NCBI GenBank assembly: GCA_963716585.1
Contig: CAVQTN010000004.1
Location: forward strand, 248,001-312,000
DNA: 64,000 nucleotides
Origin: JAICUY01 sp963716585
GTDB taxonomy: Bacteria; Chloroflexota; Limnocylindria; QHBO01
Reading direction: 5' to 3'
In this document: positions 56,920 to 64,000 of the stretch, piece by piece
Layout of the letters: every line of letters starts with the position of its first letter
Position numbering within the stretch: the stretch's first letter is position 1
Notes under the pieces: model-generated
Seen by the model: only the letters and a program-made list of their open reading frames with translations
Told to the model about the DNA's origin: nothing
Database searches by the model: none
Position numbers and translations under genes: made by a program

Positions 56920-58221
56920 CTACAGCTCCATGGCACGCACCGCCTGGCGCATGGCGCGCTCGACCGCGGTCGCCTGGGCATCCAGGATCAGGGCCTGATG
57001 GGCGAGCGCCATCGGGGTCACATCCTGCCGCGTCATGAGCTGGCCGGTGCCGTCGCGGAGCCCGGTCACATCGCCGGGTCCCAGGGCCACGACCTCGGGG
57101 CGGCGCGAGAACGGCAGGCTGCGCCACCATTCGCTGCCGGACAGGGCCTCGCCGATCTGGCGCAGCTCGGCTCCGCCTCCGCACAGGTAGATCCGGCCGG
57201 GTAGCAGCTCGCCCTCGGCAAGGTCGCCGATCATCAGTCCGACTCCGCGCAACCAGATGGCCGCATCCGCCGACAGACGCTCGTCGAGCTCGGCGGAGGA
57301 CACGGGCTCGGGCAGGGCGCTGTCCGCGATCTTCAACGCCTCGGCGCGAGAAAACGGCAGGTTGAAGCGCTCCGCCACACCCTTGGTGAAGGCACGACCT
57401 CCGAGGCTCAGCATCTTCGTGCCGGCGATGCCGCCATGGCGCACCAGGGCCACGTCGGTCGTGCCGCCGCCCACATCGATGAAGACTGCGCCGGCGTCGC
57501 CAACCTCGCCAGGGTCGAGACAGGTCGCCACGGCGTACGGCTCGGCGATGACACCCATCAGGTTGAGCCCCAGCGCGCTGGCAACCGACTGCAGAGCCCC
57601 GAGGTGGACCATGGGTGCGAAGGCATTGAACACCGACAGCTCGAGATGCGAGCCGGTGAAGCCGATGGGGTTGCTGACGGCGTAGCCGTCGATCTTGATC
57701 TCGACGATGGCGGCGTGCACCAGTCGCACATCGAGTCGCTCGATCCCGCTCTCCCATCCGATGCGTCGCTCCGCGTCGCGCAACGCCTGGTCCTGCACGC
57801 GCCGCACGATGTGCTGCAGCTCCTCCTCGGTGAGCGGCACGCGGGGATCGTGGCGCTGGTGGGTGATGGTCGAGGTCGTGCCCTTGACCAGCTCGCCGGC
57901 GATGCCGATGACCGTGGCCGTCGGCCGCATCCCGGCCATCGCCTCAGCCTCGGCGAGCGCCGCGGCGCAGTTGGTGACGACGGCGTCGATGTCGCTCACC
58001 GTGCCGCTCTGCATGTGGGTCAGGCCCTGCCGCTGGCGGCCGACTCCGCGCACCATGCCGTGGACGCCGCCCTGCGAGCCCGGCTCGAGTCCCACGATCA
58101 GGGCCTTGGCGAACTCGGTACCCACGTCCAGGGCCGTGATGGCCGGGGCGTGTCGCCGCCCGCCGCGCGAGCGCCCCATCGCCCCGAGCCGTCCGGCGAC
58201 CCGCCCGAGGAGCTGCGTCAT
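56920..58221 (-). CDS. FtsA-like cell division ATPase
   Basis: Actin-like ATPase of the FtsA/PilM class, 433 residues. Phosphate-1 motif ITALDVGTEFAKALIVG near residue 30, an SHS2-like insertion (HAAIVEIKIDGYAVSNPIGFTG), phosphate-2 motif AGAVFIDVGGGTTDVALVRHG near residue 245, and adenosine motif IYLCGGGAELRQI near residue 345. The C-terminal amphipathic helix of FtsA is not obvious but the tail ERAMRQAVRAMEL could serve. ATG 58221 overlaps the alaS stop (TGATG). No ftsZ is nearby, so this may be a divergent paralogue. Confidence 0.85.
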   Translation of the reverse strand: MTQLLGRVAGRLGAMGRSRGGRRHAPAITALDVGTEFAKALIVGLEPGSQGGVHGMVRGVGRQRQGLTHMQSGTVSDIDAVVTNCAAALAEAEAMAGMRPTATVIGIAGELVKGTTSTITHQRHDPRVPLTEEELQHIVRRVQDQALRDAERRIGWESGIERLDVRLVHAAIVEIKIDGYAVSNPIGFTGSHLELSVFNAFAPMVHLGALQSVASALGLNLMGVIAEPYAVATCLDPGEVGDAGAVFIDVGGGTTDVALVRHGGIAGTKMLSLGGRAFTKGVAERFNLPFSRAEALKIADSALPEPVSSAELDERLSADAAIWLRGVGLMIGDLAEGELLPGRIYLCGGGAELRQIGEALSGSEWWRSLPFSRRPEVVALGPGDVTGLRDGTGQLMTRQDVTPMALAHQALILDAQATAVERAMRQAVRAMEL

Positions 58222-60857
58222 CAACCGGTCTCGATCCGCTGCAATGCCTGGAGTGCCAGGCGAGCCGCTTCGCGGAGCGCCTCGTCGAGACGGGTGGCAT
58301 CCTTGCCACCGGCCTGCGCCAGCTCGGCGCGGCCACCCCCGCCACCACCGATCATGGGCGCCACGGCCCGCACGATCGGCACCGCGTCGAAGCCCTCCGC
58401 CACCAGGTCTCGGCTGGCCGCGACCATCAGCGCCGGACCCTTGCCGCTTCCCGACGCCACGGCCACGAAGCGACCGGTTGCGCCGCGCAGGTCGTCTGCG
58501 AGCGCGCGCAGCGCGTTCGCATCGGCCTCCGGGTAGGACCCGACGATGACGCGAGCCTCCCCAGCCTTCTCGGCGGCCTGGAGGGCCTCCCCCGCGTCGA
58601 GGCGATCCGCGGCGGCGTCAGACGGCTCGCGCGCCGCCTTCTCAGCTTCGCGAGCTCGTGCCATGAGCGCCTCCACGCGCAGCGGCACGTTCTCCTCGCG
58701 GTCGCCCAACAGCTGCGCCGCGTCGTGCAGCGCCTCGAGGCGCCGCTCCACCAGCTCCTCGGCGGCGACACCGGTGACCGCCTCGATCCGGCGCAGCCCG
58801 GCACCGATGCTCGACTCGGAGATGATGCGCAGGGACCCGATCTGGCCGGTCGCCTGGACGTGCGTCCCGCCGCACAGCTCCCTGCTGTAGCCATCCACGC
58901 GCACGACGCGGACGGCGGCCGGCGCGTACTTCTCGCCGAAGAACATGTCCGCGCCGAGCGATTGGGCCTCCGTAAGAGACATGACCGCGGGAATGACCGG
59001 CGCATCGCGCCGGATCTGGGCGTTGACCAACCGCTCGATCGCGCGCATGGCCTCGCGCGGGGTGGGGCTGCTCGCCGGGAAATCGAACCGCAGCGCATCC
59101 GGACCTACCCAGCTGCCCGCCTGCTTGGCCTGCTCGCCGAGGACGTCCCTGAGCGCGCGATGCAGCAGGTGCGTGCCGGTGTGGTTTCGCGCCGCCCCCC
59201 AGCGCCGCTCCTCGTCGACGCGCGCGCTGACGACGTCACCGATCACCAGCGAGCCCTCCAGCCGCCCGATGTGGACGATCGCCTCTCCAGCTTGCTGCGT
59301 ATCGTCCACCAGCAGCCGCCCACCTTCGCCGGCCAGGTCCCCACGGTCGCCGATCTGGCCGCCGCCCTCGGCATAGAACGGGGACCGGTCGAGCACGACT
59401 TGCACGACTCCTTCGGCCTCCGCGACCTCCAGCACGCGCAGCCCGTCGGCGCGGGTCTCGTTGGGATAACCGATGAACCGGGTGGCCAGCCGGTCCAGGC
59501 CGGTGGCCGCGCTGAAGCGACCACCGCGCGGCCCGCGCGACCGGTCGCGCTGCCGTTGCATCGCGGCCTCGAAACCGGCGCGGTCGACCGTGGCCCCCTG
59601 CTCGGCCGCCATCTCGACGGTCAGGTCGATGGGAAAGCCGAACGTGTCGTGCAGCCGAAATGCCTCCTCGCCGGCGATGGCCCCGGCCGGGCCTGCCTGC
59701 TCGACGAGCGCCAGCAGCCGCTCCGAGCCGGCCGACAGGGTCCGCGCGAACTTCGCCTCCTCGCCGCCAACTTCGGTCAGCACGCGCGCACGGCTCTCCG
59801 CCAGGAAGGGATAGGCGGGCGCCATGATGTCGATCACGGCATCGCAGGTCTGCGCCAGGAACGGCTGCCGGATGCCCATCAGGCGTCCGTGTCGTACGGC
59901 ACGTCGCATGATCCGGCGCAGGACATAGCCGGGACCTTCGTTGGACGGCGCCACGCCCTGCGCCAGCAGGAAGGTCATCGCCCGGCTGTGGTCGGCCACG
60001 ACCTGGTAGCTGAAGCGCTCGCTCTCGACGGTCTCCGGATCGTGGCCGATGAAGGCCGCCAGCCGCGCGATGATCGGCACGAACAGGTCGGTACGATAGT
60101 TGGAGTCGACGCCCTGCACCACGGAGCTGATGCGCTCGAGGCCCATTCCGGTGTCGACGCTCTTGAACGGCAGCGGGCTGAGGGTGCCATCCGCCGCGCG
60201 GTCGAACTCCATGAAGACCAGGTTCCAGACCTCCAGCCAGCGTGGGCAGGTCTCGGAGTGGTCCGGAAGACAGTCAGGCCCCTCGCTGAGCTCCGGTCCG
60301 CGGTCATAGTGGATCTCGCTGCACGGACCGCACGGACCGGTGTCGCCCATCGCCCAGAAGTTGTGCTCGTCGCCGGCCTCAATGTTGCCCCAGCGCACCA
60401 CGCGATCGGCTGGCAGGCCGATCTCAGAGGTCCAGATCGCGTGGGCCTCGTCGTCGTCGGTGTAGACCGTGGCCGCCAGGCGCCCGGCCGGTACGCCGAG
60501 ATCCTCGGTGAGGTAGGCCCAGGCCCAGCCGATGGCTTCGCGCTTGAAGTAGTCGCCGAAGCTCCAGTTGCCGAGCATCTCGAACAGCGTGTGATGTCGC
60601 GCTGTTCGGCCGACCTCCTCAAAGTCGTTGTGCTTGCCGGCCACGCGCAGGCAGGGCTGCGCGTCCACCGCGCGGACGTAGTCGCGCGTCTCCTCGCCGG
60701 TCAGCACGCGCTTGAAGGGGGCCATGCCCGAATTCACGAAGAGCAGCGTCGGGTCATCGCTGGCGAGCAGCTGCGCGGGAGGTACGCGCGTGTGCCCGCG
60801 CTCCTCGAAGAAGCGCTGGAATCCCTCGCGGATCTCGGCTGCGCTGCGTGGCTGCAT
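58221..60857 (-). CDS. alaS: Alanine--tRNA ligase
   Basis: Charges tRNA-Ala. The 878-residue protein has the class II catalytic domain from AAEIREGFQRFFEERGHTRVPP, FVNSGMAPFK, WGNIEAGDEHNFWAMGDTGPCGPCSEIHYDRG, then the editing domain with HTGTHLLHRAL and the CGGTHVQATGQIG zinc/editing motif, and the C-terminal domain ending GGGGGGRAELAQAGGKDATRLDEAL. ATG 60857 (MQPRSAAEIREG) fits the family start; an in-frame GTG 21 bases upstream is possible. A long open upstream extension in the same frame is not conserved and was left out. Confidence 0.97.
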   Translation of the reverse strand: MQPRSAAEIREGFQRFFEERGHTRVPPAQLLASDDPTLLFVNSGMAPFKRVLTGEETRDYVRAVDAQPCLRVAGKHNDFEEVGRTARHHTLFEMLGNWSFGDYFKREAIGWAWAYLTEDLGVPAGRLAATVYTDDDEAHAIWTSEIGLPADRVVRWGNIEAGDEHNFWAMGDTGPCGPCSEIHYDRGPELSEGPDCLPDHSETCPRWLEVWNLVFMEFDRAADGTLSPLPFKSVDTGMGLERISSVVQGVDSNYRTDLFVPIIARLAAFIGHDPETVESERFSYQVVADHSRAMTFLLAQGVAPSNEGPGYVLRRIMRRAVRHGRLMGIRQPFLAQTCDAVIDIMAPAYPFLAESRARVLTEVGGEEAKFARTLSAGSERLLALVEQAGPAGAIAGEEAFRLHDTFGFPIDLTVEMAAEQGATVDRAGFEAAMQRQRDRSRGPRGGRFSAATGLDRLATRFIGYPNETRADGLRVLEVAEAEGVVQVVLDRSPFYAEGGGQIGDRGDLAGEGGRLLVDDTQQAGEAIVHIGRLEGSLVIGDVVSARVDEERRWGAARNHTGTHLLHRALRDVLGEQAKQAGSWVGPDALRFDFPASSPTPREAMRAIERLVNAQIRRDAPVIPAVMSLTEAQSLGADMFFGEKYAPAAVRVVRVDGYSRELCGGTHVQATGQIGSLRIISESSIGAGLRRIEAVTGVAAEELVERRLEALHDAAQLLGDREENVPLRVEALMARAREAEKAAREPSDAAADRLDAGEALQAAEKAGEARVIVGSYPEADANALRALADDLRGATGRFVAVASGSGKGPALMVAASRDLVAEGFDAVPIVRAVAPMIGGGGGGRAELAQAGGKDATRLDEALREAARLALQALQRIETG

Positions 60858-60881
60858 GGCTTCGAGTGCCCCGTTCACGAT

Positions 60882-60905
60882 GAGAGCCGGCGACCACCGG
60901 CTCTC
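60882..60905. other. Hairpin upstream of alaS
   Basis: A perfect nine-base stem GAGAGCCGG/CCGGCTCTC encloses a six-base loop, between the YtxH gene and alaS. No T-run follows. It could end the upstream transcript, shield the 5' end of alaS mRNA, or affect alaS translation, since it lies about 25 bases before the ATG. Confidence 0.45.
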
Positions 60906-60936
60906 GTCTGCTGCGTCGGCGTCACAGGTCGGATCG

Positions 60937-61236
60937 TTACGAGGTGGCGCCCTCGGTCGCGGCGCCACCCTCGGCGGCAGCGCCACCTTCGACGGCAGCG
61001 CCACCCTCCGCCTCGGCCTCGTACTCGGCGAGCATCTCGGCGCGGGCCTTCTCGGCAGCGGCGCGACCTTCGTTGATCGCCTCGCCGAAGGCCGCGCGTC
61101 GCGTGTCGACGAAGTCACCCACCTGGTCGCGAAGGCGCTCGCCGGTCTGCGGCGCGAGGAGCATGCCCAGCGCCGCTCCCACCAGGCCGCCGATCACCGC
61201 GCCAGCGAGGAAGCTGCCGAACCCCGAATCTTTCAT
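60937..61236 (-). CDS. YtxH-domain protein
   Basis: A 99-residue small protein: one Gly-rich membrane helix (LAGAVIGGLVGAALGMLLAPQTG, ~residues 9-31) followed by GERLRDQVGDFV and a charged helix, the YtxH family pattern seen in stress or envelope proteins. The C-terminus has three units of EGGAA(V/A/T), encoded by an 18-base tandem repeat at 60962-61015. ATG overlaps the stop of the DUF948-like gene (ATGA). Function unknown. Confidence 0.85.
   Translation of the reverse strand: MKDSGFGSFLAGAVIGGLVGAALGMLLAPQTGERLRDQVGDFVDTRRAAFGEAINEGRAAAEKARAEMLAEYEAEAEGGAAVEGGAAAEGGAATEGATS
60962..61015. repeat. 18-base tandem repeat, three units, in the YtxH gene
   Basis: Units at 60962-60979, 60980-60997 and 60998-61015 share the core GCGCCACCCTCG with few substitutions (two in the second unit, more in the third). 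They encode the EGGAA-type repeats at the C-terminus of the YtxH protein. Repeat number could vary among strains. Confidence 0.7.
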
Positions 61237-61604
61237 GAGAATCGATCGTCCTCCCGTGCGTCCGGTGATTCTACCGGCCCGATCCCCGTCCGTCGCGGGA
61301 CGGCGGTCACCTGCACCGACTCGAGGGTCTGCTGCAGCGAGTTCATCAGGTCGTTGAGCCGATCGAGCTTCACCGCCACGTCCTCACTGAGCACCTCGGC
61401 GTTGGCCGCCAGCTCGCGCGAGTGGGCGAGGATCGGCTGCAGCTCACGCTCGGTCAGGGCGACCACCCTGCGCGCGTCGCGGGTGAGGCTGCGCGTCTCG
61501 GTCAGCAGTGGAAGGGTGCTGACCACGAGGAGCAGCAGTGCGGCACCGGCCAGCAGCGCGCCGAGCCCGACCCCGACGTTGAAGATGATCGTCACCAGCT
61601 CCAC
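61233..61604 (-). CDS. DUF948-like membrane protein
   Basis: A 123-residue protein with one N-terminal membrane helix (GALLAGAALLLLVVSTLPLL, ~residues 14-33) followed by a long coiled-coil region (ETRSLTRDARRVVALTERELQPIL through LDRLNDLMNSLQQTLESV). This is the DUF948 arrangement, often adjacent to YtxH genes, as here. GTG at 61604 has a GGAGG site seven bases upstream and a TACCAT hexamer about 30 bases upstream. The pair may form a membrane-associated complex; function unknown. Confidence 0.82.
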   Translation of the reverse strand: MELVTIIFNVGVGLGALLAGAALLLLVVSTLPLLTETRSLTRDARRVVALTERELQPILAHSRELAANAEVLSEDVAVKLDRLNDLMNSLQQTLESVQVTAVPRRTGIGPVESPDAREDDRFS

Positions 61605-61650
61605 GCTGTCCTCCGCTGCTGCGGCCCCACGCTGATGGTAGACGCTCGGC

Positions 61651-61929
61651 CTAGCCGTCCAGCTCGATTCGTCGCGGACCCAGCCTGGTCAGCAGGACGA
61701 CGGCCAGCATGGTCAGCTGCGCCGCGACCGAGGCCGCCAGCAACCGAAAGTCGCCGATGCGCAGCAGGTCGATGCCGAGGCGTTCGCCAATGGCATTGCC
61801 CATCAGCGTGCCGCCCAGGCTGGCGAGGACCAGGAAGGGCACCCCCCTGCCCCATCGGCCGCGAACCCAGATGAAGGCGAGCAGGTTGAGCGCCGCGCTC
61901 AGCGCGGTCAGCACCAGCCAGGGGGTCAT
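61651..61929 (-). CDS. Small membrane protein (92 aa)
   Basis: Three hydrophobic helices: WLVLTALSAALNLLAFIWV, VPFLVLASLGGTLMGNAIG and LAASVAAQLTMLAVVLLT. Not recognised. It starts at ATG 61929 overlapping the mnmA stop (ATGA), with no separate ribosome site, so it is translationally coupled to mnmA; an upstream in-frame ATG within mnmA is less likely. It ends in a basic, charged tail (RLGPRRIELDG). Confidence 0.7.
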   Translation of the reverse strand: MTPWLVLTALSAALNLLAFIWVRGRWGRGVPFLVLASLGGTLMGNAIGERLGIDLLRIGDFRLLAASVAAQLTMLAVVLLTRLGPRRIELDG

Positions 61930-63011
61930 GCCCGGGCGATGCGGCCGCCGCCCAGGCATTCGTCGCCGTCATACAGCACCGCGGCCTGCCCCGGGGCAGG
62001 CGCCCAGAGCGGCTCGACCGCTTCGACCGCGAAGCGGTCGCCCCCGATCAGCGTCACCTCGCAATGGACATCCGCGGCGCGATGCCGGATTCGGACCGAT
62101 GCCTCGAACCGTTCGGCCGGCGGTTCGCCGGCGATGAAGCTGCGAGCGTCGGCCATGAACGAGCGGGACGCCACCTCGCTGCGCCTGCCGACCACCACCT
62201 CGTTGCGCTCCGGACGGACCTCTCGCACGTAGACGGCCTCGCCCAGCGCCAGGCCCAGCCCGTGGCGCTGGCCGACGGTGTAGTGGGCATAGCCCGTGTG
62301 CGTGCCGAGGACGACCCCATGCGCGTCGACGATGGGTCCCGGGTCTCCGGCATAGCCGCGCCGCTCCTCGAGCAGCGTCCGATAGTCGCCAAGCGGCACG
62401 AAGCAGATCTCCTGGGACTCCGGCTTGTCAGCCGTCGGCAGGGTCAGCGCCGCAGCGCGGGCTCGAACTTCGGGCTTCGTCATCTCGCCCAGCGGGAACC
62501 GGGTACGGGCCAGCTGCTCCTGGTTGAGGACCCACAGGAAGTAGGTCTGGTCCTTGTTCGCATCGGCGGCGCGCAGGAGCCGCCAACGACCGCCCTCGGA
62601 CGAGACCCTGGCGTAGTGACCGGTGGCGACGGCATCCGCTCCGTAAGCGGCCAGGCCGCGGCGCAGCAGCTCGTCGAACTTGATGTACTGGTTGCAGGCC
62701 TGGCATGGGTTGGGTGTCGCCCCGGCCAGGTAGGCATCCGCGAACGCATCGATCACGTGCAGGCCGAACTCGCGCTCGAGGTTGAGGACGAAGAACGGGA
62801 TCGCCAGCATCTGCGCCACGCGGCGCGCATCGTCCAACGCGTCCGGCGAGCAGCACGAGCGCTTCTGCTCGAAGCCCTCCCCCATGTCGGGGTGGGTTCG
62901 CATCCAGACGCCGATGACCTCGACGTCGGTGCGGCGCGCTTCCTCGGCCAGGATCGCCGCGGCGACGCTCGAGTCGACCCCGCCGCTCATGGCGGCCACG
63001 ATCCTGGTCAT
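61926..63011 (-). CDS. mnmA: tRNA-specific 2-thiouridylase MnmA
   Basis: Thiolates U34 of tRNA-Lys, -Glu and -Gln using sulfur relayed from a cysteine desulfurase. The 361-residue protein has the PP-loop VAAMSGGVDSSVAAAIL near residue 6, the first catalytic Cys in TPNPCQACNQYIKFDELL (near residue 100), the second in KPESQEICFVPLGDY, and the C-terminal domain with HTGYAHYTVGQRHGLGL. ATG overlaps the stop of the cysteine desulfurase gene, its sulfur donor. Confidence 0.96.
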   Translation of the reverse strand: MTRIVAAMSGGVDSSVAAAILAEEARRTDVEVIGVWMRTHPDMGEGFEQKRSCCSPDALDDARRVAQMLAIPFFVLNLEREFGLHVIDAFADAYLAGATPNPCQACNQYIKFDELLRRGLAAYGADAVATGHYARVSSEGGRWRLLRAADANKDQTYFLWVLNQEQLARTRFPLGEMTKPEVRARAAALTLPTADKPESQEICFVPLGDYRTLLEERRGYAGDPGPIVDAHGVVLGTHTGYAHYTVGQRHGLGLALGEAVYVREVRPERNEVVVGRRSEVASRSFMADARSFIAGEPPAERFEASVRIRHRAADVHCEVTLIGGDRFAVEAVEPLWAPAPGQAAVLYDGDECLGGGRIARA

Positions 63012-64000
63012 GACGCCGACACAACGACCGGGCGCGGCGACAGCAGATTGCGCAACCGGGCGATGGCGATCGTGGTCACCTCGATCGTGCGCTCGACCTG
63101 CTCGACCGAGGTGTCGTGGCCGACCGTCAACCGCAGCGAGCCATGCGCCAGCAGCGGGTCGATTCCCATCGCCAGCAGGACGTGCGAGGGCTCGGTGCTC
63201 CCCGACGTGCAGGCGCTGCCGGTCGATGCCTCGATCCCCTCGAGGTCGAGCGCGGCGACGAGATCACCACCCTCGACGGCGTCGATCACGAAGCTGGCGC
63301 TGTTGGGCAGGCGCTCCACCGGGTGGCCCGTCAGCTGGACGCCGGGCAGGGCAACAAGACCGGCGATGAGACGGTCGCGCAGCTTGGCCTGCCGCCCACT
63401 CGCATCCGCGTCTCTGATGAGCTCGAGCGCGCGGCCGAAGCCGACGATGCCGGCCACGTTCTCGGTCCCCGCCCGGCGCTGGCGCTCCTGCGAACCGCCC
63501 TGCATCTGCGGGAGCAGCGAGGTGCCACGCCTTACGAACAGGGCGCCGACGCCCTTGGGGCCGTAGATCTTGTGCGCCGCCAGGCTCAGCAGGTCGACCC
63601 CCAGCGCGTCAACCTCGAGCGGCAGGTGCCCGGCCGCCTGGATCGCATCGCTATGGAACAGGACACGGTGAGTTCGACAGATGGCGCCGATCTCGGCGAT
63701 CGGCTGGAGGGTGCCCACCTCGTTGTTGGCGGTCATCACACTGACCAGGATGGTGTGATCGGTGATCGCGTCCGCGACATCGGCCGCGTCGACGCGCCCG
63801 TGGCGATCGACCGGCAGATAGGTCACCTCGAACCCGGAGCGCTCGAGGACCTGGCAGGCATGCAGCACGGCCTTGTGCTCGACGCTGCTGGTGACGATGT
63901 GGCGTCCGCCGGCACTCGCCGCCCAGGCCACGCCCTTGATCGCCAGGTTGTCGGCCTCGCTCCCGCCGGAGGTGAATACGATCTCCCGTGGCGCGGCGCC
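63008..64000 (-). CDS. Cysteine desulfurase, IscS/NifS family (partial)
   Basis: Pyridoxal-phosphate enzyme removing sulfur from cysteine for iron-sulfur clusters and tRNA thiolation. The window edge cuts off the N-terminus; 330 residues are visible from GAAPREIVFTSGGSEADNLA. Motifs: HIVTSSVEHKAVL, SVMTANNEVGTLQPI, LFHSDAIQAAGH, LSLAAHKIYGPKGVGALFVR (PLP lysine in the AHK sequence), RRAGTENVAGIVG, and the active Cys loop GSACTSGSTEPSHVL. Its stop overlaps mnmA, consistent with sulfur relay to MnmA. Confidence 0.95.
   Translation of the reverse strand, partial: GAAPREIVFTSGGSEADNLAIKGVAWAASAGGRHIVTSSVEHKAVLHACQVLERSGFEVTYLPVDRHGRVDAADVADAITDHTILVSVMTANNEVGTLQPIAEIGAICRTHRVLFHSDAIQAAGHLPLEVDALGVDLLSLAAHKIYGPKGVGALFVRRGTSLLPQMQGGSQERQRRAGTENVAGIVGFGRALELIRDADASGRQAKLRDRLIAGLVALPGVQLTGHPVERLPNSASFVIDAVEGGDLVAALDLEGIEASTGSACTSGSTEPSHVLLAMGIDPLLAHGSLRLTVGHDTSVEQVERTIEVTTIAIARLRNLLSPRPVVVSAS

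Noticed and set aside
58725..61076. Plus-strand open frame of about 780 codons opposite alaS
   Set aside because: Lies antisense to an intact alanyl-tRNA synthetase and has no domain signatures or signals.
60858..61118. Upstream in-frame extension of alaS
   Set aside because: It runs through the YtxH gene in another frame, with repetitive Arg/Pro/Ala content, and precedes the conserved AlaS N-terminus.

Overview
This window is gene-dense, very GC-rich bacterial DNA. Genes are short-spaced, often overlap by ATGA, GTGA or TGATG, and use GTG or TTG starts freely. It contains no rRNA, CRISPR array, prophage or insertion sequence, and two tRNA genes. The combination of leaderless-type promoters, an FtsA-like gene followed by a baseplate-J-like gene beside alaS/ruvX/mltG, an EF-P with arginine at the loop tip, and a bifunctional-type Dcd fits a Chloroflexota lineage (Limnocylindria-like) better than a true actinobacterium. 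This placement is inference; no marker was compared by search.

Left part (1-15 kb): an oligopeptide-type binding protein (cut by the window edge), an ABC-2 exporter, a Ku end-joining protein, a cytosine permease/cytosine deaminase pair, then a copper/redox block. That block holds a CopC-CopD-cytochrome c protein, a second CopC-like protein, a cupredoxin-like lipoprotein, a polytopic membrane protein with a cysteine cluster, CcdA, a glutaredoxin-like protein and a plastocyanin-like lipoprotein, with tRNA-Arg(CCT) inside it.

Middle (15-33 kb): a metallo-hydrolase, dcd and nrdR with candidate NrdR boxes. A fatty-acid oxidation electron-transfer set follows: acyl-CoA dehydrogenase, EtfB, EtfA, a DUF2231-Rieske protein and an EtfD-like membrane ETF oxidoreductase. 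Then come molybdenum cofactor genes (moeA, moaC, moaB), a membrane protease with CBS domains, small membrane proteins, a DinB-like protein, tRNA-Pro(GGG), a secreted phosphoesterase, and a TlpA/DsbB disulfide pair.

Right part (32-64 kb): almost entirely minus-strand housekeeping genes. They are gpsA, der, ispH, plsC, an rluB-cmk fusion, scpB, scpA, an HD protein, a membrane protease, a purine nucleoside phosphorylase, xerD, recN, nadK, a ribbon-helix-helix protein, tlyA, dxs, xseB, xseA, efp, mltG, ruvX, a baseplate-J-like gene, an ftsA-like gene, alaS, mnmA and a cysteine desulfurase cut by the right edge. One plus-strand unit (a 60-residue protein and a glycosyltransferase) interrupts the run.

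The main unusual signals are: (1) a TANNNT hexamer 6-9 bases upstream of many start codons, implying widespread leaderless transcription; (2) six single-base frameshifts in otherwise intact genes, four of them at short C/G runs; (3) the last 25 codons of a deleted Xaa-Pro peptidase left between mltG and efp; (4) an unexplained 156-base inverted-repeat structure between tlyA and dxs; (5) a 29-base palindrome upstream of the glycosyltransferase unit.
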